Below, one piece after another: positions 57,831 to 64,000 of a stretch of 64,000 bases of DNA. The notes beneath the pieces are model-generated. The model was not told the DNA's origin. It searched no databases and worked only from the letters and a program-made list of their open reading frames with translations. Position 1 is the first letter of the stretch, and the number at the start of each line of letters is the position of its first letter. The translations under genes and the position numbers were made by a program. Source of the DNA: JAXLZZ01 sp046350675 (GTDB lineage: Bacteria; Patescibacteriota; Saccharimonadia; Saccharimonadales; UBA4665); NCBI GenBank assembly GCA_046350675.1, contig JAXLZZ010000007.1, forward strand, positions 9,089 to 73,088, in the 5' to 3' direction.

Positions 57831-60806
57831 ATGACAACAATAATTATCGTTTTTTTCATAATTCTGATGCTCGGAGCAATCGCCGCGCCAATCATTTTTA
57901 TGCAAACGCGTAAGACTTTTCGTGAACAAAAAAACTATGAACGCGGGCTCAAAATGGTGCCGCTGCGCATACATTTACCACCGCCAAGTGACGACACGGA
58001 AGTTGGTAGTCGCGACGTCCGTGACGTGACGGACGAAACCATCAGTCAGGCCGAAACGATCTACAATATTATTGCCAGCACCTGGCAGGAAGGCTTTAAG
58101 CATTCATTCTACGGTCAACGTCATTTTGCGTTCGAAATTGTCGGCATGCATGGTTTTGTGTACTTTTATGCCGCCGTACCGATATCTCTGTTAGAGGTAG
58201 TAAAGCAGGCGATTGTCAGCGCCTATCCTGCTGCACAGCTTGAAGAAGCTTCTGAGCACAATATCTTCAGTCAGATAGGTAAAACCCCAGGTACGCTTGG
58301 TGGCGAGTTAACCCTAAAGGAACCTTTTGCCTATCCGATCGCGACCTTTAAAGACACCAAGCGTGATGCCATGCAGTCGTTGCTTAACTCTTTGTCCGAG
58401 CTTGGCAAAGACGACGGTGCCGCTATCCAGATATTGTTGCGACCGGCTAATCCCGATTGGCGTAAAAAGGCTTCTTCTGTGGCAGCCGAAAAGCGTAAAG
58501 GCGGCGGCAGCAAGATAGACTTCGGCGGTTTGGCGAAAGATGTCGGCAAGGCCTTAGTAAAGCCGCCTGAAGGCGGTAAAGACGGTGATGACAAAAAGCC
58601 TGACCTATCAAGCTTAGAGCAAGCAACCTATGACGCTATTGATGAAAAAACGCGCCACCCGGGTTACGAAGTAGTGCTCAGGGTTATTGTTTCGTCCAAT
58701 GTCAGCCAAAAGGCTCAGGCTATTTTGAATAATATCGTGGCATCATTCTCGTTATACGATGCACCGGGCAAGAACGGCTTTAAATACGCGCCTGCGAGCG
58801 ATATCGACGGGCTCATTACCTCTTACATTATGCGATTTATGCCGCAGCATCATGATCAGACAATCTTGAACTCGGTGGAGCTGGCAACGCTGTTTCATTT
58901 CCCAGATCAACGCAATATTCCTACCTCACAGTTGGCGCGGCAGGGCTCCAAGCAAGTTGATGGTCCGCGCAATGTGCCAACAGAGGGCATGCTGCTTGGC
59001 TACAACGTCTTCCGCGGCGCCAAGAAACCAATTAGGCTGGCATTGGCAGACCGCCAGCGTCACATGTATGTGGTAGGGCAGACGGGTACTGGTAAGTCGA
59101 CCTTCCTGGAGAACTTAGCGCTCCAAGATATGCTGAGCGGCAACGGGTTTGCGTTTGTGGATCCGCATGGTGACACGGCTGAAAAACTGCTTTCAATGGT
59201 ACCAAAAGAGCGCACCGAAGATGTGATTTACTTCTCACCAGCCGACATGGACTTCCCAATGGGTCTGAACCTATTTGAGTTCACATCCGAGGACGAAAAA
59301 GACTTTATCATCCAGGAAGTCTTGAATATGCTGCGCAAGCTCTATGACCCAAATAACCAGGGAATCATGGGCCCGCGCTACGATGATATGTTCCGTAATG
59401 CCGCCCTGGCTGTGATGGCTGATCCAGCCGGCGGTACACTGGTAGATATTCCAAAACTGTTCCGTGACCCAGATTATCTAAAACAAAAGGTTAAGCATAT
59501 CAAAGATCAGCAGGTGCTTGAGTTTTGGACTAAGCAGTATCCAGCTTCGCAGCGTTCCAATGACGCCGGAGAAGTCACCGCCTGGTTCGTAAGTAAGTTC
59601 GGGGCGTTCCTGAGCAATACCATGATGCGCAATATTATTGGTCAGACTAAATCTGCCTTTGACTTGCGCGACATTATGGACAACAAGAAGATTCTGCTGG
59701 TGAACTTGAGCAAAGGCCGCACCGGCGACCTTAACAGTAAGCTGCTGGGTATGATTTTTGTGATGAAGTTCCAGGCGGCCGCGATGAGCCGTGCCAATAT
59801 CCCAGAAGAAGAGCGTGTGGACTTTAGCTTGTACGTGGACGAGTTCCAAAATTTCTCAACCGAAAGCTTTGCTACCATCATGTCCGAGGCCAGAAAATAC
59901 CACCTGAACCTAATCGTAGCCAACCAGTTTACGACGCAGCTGACCGACGAAATTCGTGATGCGGTATTCGGTAACATGGGTACCATTGTGTCGTATCGCA
60001 TTGGTCAGAACGATGTAGAGAGCCTGGCTCGATACTTCCAGCCAACCTTCGATGGCGACGACTTGTTGCGCGTACCAAACTACAATTCCATCGTACGCAC
60101 CTTGATCGGTGGGGTGCCAACCCAGCCGTTTAGTATGGCTGCGTTGCCGCCGCTCGGCACAGAGAATCCTAAACTCGGCCAAGCACTAAAACAGCTATCA
60201 GCCGCTAAGTATGGCCGACCGAGAGCTGTAGTAAGTGCTGAAATCGATAAGCGTATGGCAGTGTTGCCTACGGGCCAGCGCCGAGGCGCAGCAGGAGCCC
60301 GTACGCGGCCGGCAGCAAAGAAACCGGCAGGCAAGGGCTCATTCCTTGATGAATGGCTTGATAAACGCCGTACGGGCGCACCACAGCCGTCTGTGGGTGC
60401 AGCTAAGTCCTCATTGCCGCCACAACAGCCACAGCAGCCTCTCCAAGCACCGCAACAAGCGGCACCGCCAGTCACTGCTGAGCCGCCGTCTGCTGCTGAC
60501 ACAGTGTTCCAGCCGACGGCAAATCCCACCCAGGCCGCACCGCCGGTTCAGAATATCTCTAGCAACGAACTTGAGCGCAATGAAGTAAATCAGATCGCTG
60601 CTGAGCTAAAACAGCAGCTAGACACGCCAGCTCAAGCCGCACAGCCGAAACCGCCAGAAGCGGTCGTAGAACCCGAGCTACCCAAGATTAAAGCCAAGCC
60701 CAAAACTGAGCACACCTTTGATTTGAAACCAGGCGAAGGCGACACCATCTTCATTGACCGAGACGGCTCATTCCGCACCGTTTCTGACGACGAAAACAAG
60801 TCGTAA
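57831..60806 (+). CDS. VirD4/TraG-like membrane ATPase
   Basis: 991 residues: one N-terminal TM (~3-24), a ~350-residue region unlike known domains, then a FtsK/VirD4-like motor with Walker A GQTGTGKST (~418), FVDPHGD, and Walker B YVDEFQNF. A QFTTQL segment and C-terminal Pro/Gln/Ala-rich tail (~840-960) follow. Coupling ATPases pump DNA or protein through T4SS. No other T4SS genes are in the window, so it may act alone or with the pilus. Confidence 0.82.
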   Translation: MTTIIIVFFIILMLGAIAAPIIFMQTRKTFREQKNYERGLKMVPLRIHLPPPSDDTEVGSRDVRDVTDETISQAETIYNIIASTWQEGFKHSFYGQRHFAFEIVGMHGFVYFYAAVPISLLEVVKQAIVSAYPAAQLEEASEHNIFSQIGKTPGTLGGELTLKEPFAYPIATFKDTKRDAMQSLLNSLSELGKDDGAAIQILLRPANPDWRKKASSVAAEKRKGGGSKIDFGGLAKDVGKALVKPPEGGKDGDDKKPDLSSLEQATYDAIDEKTRHPGYEVVLRVIVSSNVSQKAQAILNNIVASFSLYDAPGKNGFKYAPASDIDGLITSYIMRFMPQHHDQTILNSVELATLFHFPDQRNIPTSQLARQGSKQVDGPRNVPTEGMLLGYNVFRGAKKPIRLALADRQRHMYVVGQTGTGKSTFLENLALQDMLSGNGFAFVDPHGDTAEKLLSMVPKERTEDVIYFSPADMDFPMGLNLFEFTSEDEKDFIIQEVLNMLRKLYDPNNQGIMGPRYDDMFRNAALAVMADPAGGTLVDIPKLFRDPDYLKQKVKHIKDQQVLEFWTKQYPASQRSNDAGEVTAWFVSKFGAFLSNTMMRNIIGQTKSAFDLRDIMDNKKILLVNLSKGRTGDLNSKLLGMIFVMKFQAAAMSRANIPEEERVDFSLYVDEFQNFSTESFATIMSEARKYHLNLIVANQFTTQLTDEIRDAVFGNMGTIVSYRIGQNDVESLARYFQPTFDGDDLLRVPNYNSIVRTLIGGVPTQPFSMAALPPLGTENPKLGQALKQLSAAKYGRPRAVVSAEIDKRMAVLPTGQRRGAAGARTRPAAKKPAGKGSFLDEWLDKRRTGAPQPSVGAAKSSLPPQQPQQPLQAPQQAAPPVTAEPPSAADTVFQPTANPTQAAPPVQNISSNELERNEVNQIAAELKQQLDTPAQAAQPKPPEAVVEPELPKIKAKPKTEHTFDLKPGEGDTIFIDRDGSFRTVSDDENKS

Positions 60807-61000
60807 AACAGTAACCGCTTGCCATTCGCTATTTTCCATGCATTATCCGGTAGCCGTTGACCATGACTGACAGGTCACGGTAAACGTACAGAAAACGGCA
60901 AGCAGAAACAGGAAGATGGCCAGAGATGTTGTAAAAATAAAACATGACTACATGTTGACATGTAGCTAATGGGCCACCCCTGTAGCGTCAAAACGTAGAT
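60807..61000. repeat. Non-coding gap with inverted repeats and a palindrome
   Basis: CCGCTTGCCATTCGCTATTTTCC... and ...ACAGAAAACGGCAAGC are partly complementary, and CTACATGTTGACATGTAG (60948-60965) is a perfect 18-bp palindrome apart from its TG centre. No gene seen. Confidence 0.5.
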
Positions 61001-61621
61001 CTAGTGGAATTTGGCCTGGTGCCGAGAGCGTGTGACAGTCCAAACTACAAATTCTAGAAAGACGCCTAACGCAAAGCCAGCGGCAAACAGCACGAGGAAT
61101 GCGGCGTAGTTGTAGCGACTAAAGCCGAGGTTTTTGGCGAGTAGCAAATAGCCAGTTGAGCCAACAAAAGCCATGATACCGCCACCCAAAAGGCCAGAAG
61201 GGCGACTGATAGTTTTGCTGCTAGCTTCACTGACGGCGCGCACGACCGGCTGGTGAATGACTTTACTGAACGCCCGTTCGCGTTTTGAAAGATGGCGTCG
61301 TATTTGTGTTAACTCGCGCTGCAGCGTAACCTTTTTGAGATCTTTGTTGATGTGTCCATGCTGCGGGGCATGCTCAACGGTTTCGTGTGTCTGCTGCAGC
61401 TTTTCGATTGGGTTATGTTGCTTCTCGGCTTTGGTGGCTTGGTCGAGTAGTTCTCGAGCCTCGCTCTTGGCGCGCTCCTGGGCTTTTAAAGCCTGCAGTG
61501 GATCTGCTTCGCCTGCACGCAGCTTTTCGGCGTGGGCGGCGTCTGGTAGGGCTTTGGCTTCATGACGTAGTTCGTCGAGCCCCTCAAAATGTTCATGATT
61601 CTTTGGTGCGTGTTCACTCAT
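61001..61621 (-). CDS. Charged coiled-coil protein with two C-terminal TM
   Basis: 206 residues: residues 1-100 are highly charged (Glu/Lys/Ala/His, likely coiled coil), 100-125 basic (QLRRHLSKRERAF), then TM ~140-160 and ~170-195. AGGAGAAA before the ATG. No family recognised. Upstream neighbour on this strand is the Cys-repeat surface protein (10 bp away), so probably co-transcribed. Confidence 0.65.
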   Translation of the reverse strand: MSEHAPKNHEHFEGLDELRHEAKALPDAAHAEKLRAGEADPLQALKAQERAKSEARELLDQATKAEKQHNPIEKLQQTHETVEHAPQHGHINKDLKKVTLQRELTQIRRHLSKRERAFSKVIHQPVVRAVSEASSKTISRPSGLLGGGIMAFVGSTGYLLLAKNLGFSRYNYAAFLVLFAAGFALGVFLEFVVWTVTRSRHQAKFH

Positions 61622-61630
61622 AACTTTCTC

Positions 61631-63178
61631 CTATACTCCTGCCATTTCTTGCACGGCGATGGTGCTTTCTTCTGATAGCAAACGGGCGCGTCCGAAGAAG
61701 TATCCCGCGATAATTACAATTGCTCCAGCGATCATTAATGTCGTGCCTGGACCAGTGTTTGGTAAGGTGCCTGCGGCCGCCTCAATACTTTTTTGAGGGC
61801 TACCTGGTAGGCGAATGTTAACTGCATCACCGTAGACATTGGTCATGACTAAATCATAGCGAGCTGGGTCACTTGAGCCGGCCGGTGTCTGTGGCACGGG
61901 ATCTTTCACGCGTACGGTAATTTGATGTGTAGCAGTTTGGCCGGCTTTGATAGTTTGTGCAGGCCAGCTGACGTTTTGATTGGCGTCCATTTTACCGCCA
62001 TGTAAGTCGGTTACATCTGCGTAATCCAAGACGTCGCTCAAATTCTCAGTGAAAACATAGTTTTTGATATCTGCTTTGCCAGTGTTTTGCGCTGAAAGTG
62101 TGTAGGTGATGGTGTCGCCAGGGTTAGCTGTGGTCTCATTGGCGTCAGGGATTTCCTGCGTGATGTTGCTACCAATTTTATGAATCACAACGCAAGCGAA
62201 TGGGTTGCTCTTACTGGCGTTTTCGCATGGTTTGCACTGTGGGCTATTGCTTGGAATGTCGTTGTTGTACTTGCATGGTTTGAAGCACTTCGGACTATCA
62301 GCCGGGATTTTCTTATTGTAAGGACAGGGCTTAAAGCACTTCGGATTATTGGCGTTAATCTTTTTATTGTACGGACACGGTTTGGCACACTTTGGCGAAC
62401 TTTGCGGGAGGTTATGCAGGCCGTTTATTGGACACGGCTTGAAACATTGTGGGCTGCTGGCGGGTATGTTTGGTTTAAACTGACATGGTTTAAAGCAACG
62501 TGGGCTATTGGCCGGCAAATTCTTATCATATGCACATGGTTTGTAGCACTTTGGATTGCTAGCCAAAATGCTGCTGTCCCACTTACAGTAATTCGGTGGT
62601 GCTGGCGGACCAACCGACACTAAGTTGCCGCAGTCGTAAAGAATAAAGTACCACTGGCCAGTAACGCTACTTTGTACTCGGAGAGCTTTGTAGCTCGTAG
62701 TGCCCCAACTATCTAGGAGGCGTACGTAGACCTTGCCTTGCGGGCCAGGGATGTTGATAGCCGTTTCGTTGGTAGCTCGGCCAGTTGCATCGTTGTGTGC
62801 GCCTTGAGGCAAGCGACCCATTGAGTAATAATTTTTGCCATTTGAACTTATATTTACCGTATCGGCGCGACCGATATCTGCACAGCTAATACCAAAGTAC
62901 TGCACGATAGCGCCAAAACGCTGAGTGTTCTGATTACAGTGTCGTTGCGCATCAGTAGCCGAGCTAATACCACCGTTAATAAGATCGTTGTTGGATGCGG
63001 CAGTGGTTGGTTGAGGCGGGCTCAACACAGCCATAAACTGCACCATAAAGGCCAATACAATAAAGATAACGCCAATACGGCGGATGGCGGCTTCTTCGCG
63101 CATGCGGCGGCTATAAAAAGCCACCTGATGTGACAACCCGGGGTTGTAGGGTAGCACTGAGAGAAGTTTTTCGAACAT
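61631..63178 (-). CDS. Cys-repeat surface protein with DUF11 domain and LPNTG-type anchor
   Basis: 515 residues from the ATG at 63178. TM/signal anchor ~34-54 (IGVIFIVLAFMVQFMAVLSPP). Six to seven 17-residue repeats of the form SPKCFKPCPYNKKIPAD run ~215-330. A DUF11-like beta domain (GDTITYTLSAQNTG) is ~350-440. The end has LPNTGPGTT, a hydrophobic stretch and a short tail (GRARLLSEES), a sortase-like sorting signal, though it lacks the Lys/Arg-rich end. No sortase gene is seen here. Confidence 0.78.
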   Translation of the reverse strand: MFEKLLSVLPYNPGLSHQVAFYSRRMREEAAIRRIGVIFIVLAFMVQFMAVLSPPQPTTAASNNDLINGGISSATDAQRHCNQNTQRFGAIVQYFGISCADIGRADTVNISSNGKNYYSMGRLPQGAHNDATGRATNETAINIPGPQGKVYVRLLDSWGTTSYKALRVQSSVTGQWYFILYDCGNLVSVGPPAPPNYCKWDSSILASNPKCYKPCAYDKNLPANSPRCFKPCQFKPNIPASSPQCFKPCPINGLHNLPQSSPKCAKPCPYNKKINANNPKCFKPCPYNKKIPADSPKCFKPCKYNNDIPSNSPQCKPCENASKSNPFACVVIHKIGSNITQEIPDANETTANPGDTITYTLSAQNTGKADIKNYVFTENLSDVLDYADVTDLHGGKMDANQNVSWPAQTIKAGQTATHQITVRVKDPVPQTPAGSSDPARYDLVMTNVYGDAVNIRLPGSPQKSIEAAAGTLPNTGPGTTLMIAGAIVIIAGYFFGRARLLSEESTIAVQEMAGV

Positions 63179-63289
63179 ATTTTGTGTATTTTTTATTTGT
63201 AGAAAACCTGATGGCATTTAACCATAAACGGATAAAATCAACAAGTGATTTAACGTACAGTATCGTATCTGTTGATAATTGCCGCACAG

Positions 63290-63318
63290 TTGTCGCGAGG
63301 TCAAGAATCGTCTATACT
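63290..63318 (+). promoter_or_regulatory. Promoter of the gyrB operon
   Basis: TTGTCG (63290-63295), 17 bp, TATACT (63313-63318). Start ~63325, about 46 nt before the GTG at 63371. Confidence 0.6.
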
Positions 63319-63370
63319 ATAGGCAGTGGGAAAAAAATAAGACTACAAATAATATTGAGGTGTATCTATA

Positions 63371-63541
63371 GTGGCTGAGGGTAAAAGCACTGATTGCAAC
63401 GTAACATTCCGTTATGAGACGAATAAATTGGGGAGCGAAAGCGCTGAAAGGCGAAGAGGCATACCCTTGGGTATGGTGATGAGTTTTGAAGGGCTTGCAG
63501 CCCGCAAGTTATTTGTCGGAATAGGAAGGGGTACATTGTAA
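63371..63541 (+). CDS. Small ORF translationally coupled to gyrB
   Basis: 56 residues from a GTG with GAGGTG upstream; stop TAA overlaps the gyrB ATG as TAATG. Basic middle (SAERRRGIPLG). The gyrB ribosome site GGAAGGGG lies in its last codons. Could be a leader peptide or a real small protein; not recognised. Confidence 0.5.
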   Translation: MAEGKSTDCNVTFRYETNKLGSESAERRRGIPLGMVMSFEGLAARKLFVGIGRGTL

Positions 63542-64000
63542 TGAGTGCTGACAAAAAGAGCGGATACTCGTCCGATCAGATTACAGTTTTAGAGGGTTTG
63601 GAACCGGTACGTAAGCGTCCGGGTATGTACATTGGTGGCACCGGTATTGAAGGTTTACACCACTTGGTGTGGGAGATTGTCGATAACGGTATCGACGAAG
63701 CCTTAGCGGGTCACGCCACGGCAGTATCAGTAACAATTTTGGAAGACGGCGGTGTAACTGTTTTTGATAATGGTCGCGGCATCCCAACCGATATCCACCC
63801 AAAGACCAAGAAAAGCACCGTAGAGACGGTACTAACCGTGCTGCACGCCGGCGGTAAGTTCGGCGACGGCGGCTACAAAGTTTCTGGTGGTCTGCACGGC
63901 GTGGGTTCTAGTGTGGTAAACGCACTTTCCAGCAAACTGCATGTAAAGATTTACCGTGATGGTAAAACGCATGAGCAGAATTATGAAAAAGGTGTGCCCC
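63541..64000 (+). CDS. gyrB: DNA gyrase subunit B (5' portion, C-terminus beyond window)
   Basis: 153 codons visible: SSDQITVLEGLEPVRKRPGMYIGGTG, EIVDNGIDEALAGH (ATP-binding Asn), DNGRGIPTDIHPK, LHAGGKFGDGGYKVSGGLHGVGSSVVNALS. GHKL ATPase of type II topoisomerase; introduces negative supercoils with GyrA. Confidence 0.97.
   Translation, partial: MSADKKSGYSSDQITVLEGLEPVRKRPGMYIGGTGIEGLHHLVWEIVDNGIDEALAGHATAVSVTILEDGGVTVFDNGRGIPTDIHPKTKKSTVETVLTVLHAGGKFGDGGYKVSGGLHGVGSSVVNALSSKLHVKIYRDGKTHEQNYEKGVP

Noticed and set aside
60080..60529. 149-codon reverse frame
   Set aside because: Antisense shadow of the Pro/Gln/Ala-rich tail of the VirD4-like gene.
1..64000. Alternative genetic code (UGA = Gly)
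   Set aside because: Many genes end properly at TGA (pilM, pilD, the 23982 pilin) with overlapping downstream starts, so UGA is a stop.
1..64000. CRISPR array or prophage
   Set aside because: No regularly spaced direct repeats with unique spacers, no cas genes, and no phage structural genes were seen.

Overview
The window looks like a chromosomal segment of a Candidate Phyla Radiation / Patescibacteria organism, most likely Candidatus Saccharibacteria (TM7). This is inferred from gene content, not from a database search. The points behind it are a compact type IV pilus locus, no amino-acid or cofactor pathways, many small membrane proteins of unknown function, a VirD4/TraG-like ATPase, a cell-wall-linked protein with an LPxTG-like signal, and TGA used as an ordinary stop. 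That last point argues against Gracilibacteria or Absconditabacteria, which read UGA as glycine.

Layout. 1-7000: Crp/Fnr regulator, PH-domain protein, ychF, DUF1697 protein, a divergent MarR regulator/MFS drug exporter pair, two small genes and a REP-associated (Y1) transposase. 7000-13200: repeat-rich DNA, two membrane-anchored proteins whose cytoplasmic N-termini have been colonised by palindromic repeats, and a 1047-residue secreted protein. 13400-26190: type IV pilus locus pilM-N-O-(small gene)-B-T-C, two pseudopilins, pilD, then four minor pilins. 26185-41350: Xer-type recombinase, ndk, tRNAs, PH-domain proteins, a parvulin-type foldase, alr, uppP, a phosphodiester glycosidase, a GT2 glycosyltransferase and an nrdR-like regulator. 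41350-43070: RNA- and repeat-rich stretch with tRNA-Val, several hairpin elements and a probable T-box leader for thrS. 43069-49820: thrS, a 5'-nucleotidase-like protein, an alkyltransferase-like protein, a toxin-antitoxin pair, miaA, a regulator, an MBL-fold protein, rpmB and a site-2 protease. 49860-53000: an ncRNA candidate, tRNA-Pro, a pterin-dehydratase/RNase HI fusion and rnpB. 53000-64000: infC-rpmI-rplT, comM, an ncRNA candidate, the VirD4-like ATPase, a Cys-repeat surface protein and the start of gyrB.

Two translation modes are visible. Genes inside operons have Shine-Dalgarno sites. A large set of first genes has a -10 hexamer ending 7 nt before the start codon, so the mRNA should begin at or within a few bases of the start codon (leaderless).

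The most unusual content is non-coding: (i) a roughly 300-bp repeat in four copies with covarying hairpins; (ii) partial copies of tRNA 5' halves or 3' tails placed beside intact tRNA genes at four loci; (iii) REP-like palindromes that enter coding sequence in frame; (iv) two 132-bp direct repeats flanking pilT; (v) a T-box-like leader for thrS carrying a palindromic insertion; (vi) infC apparently starting at AUA. All RNA identities other than the tRNAs and rnpB are provisional.
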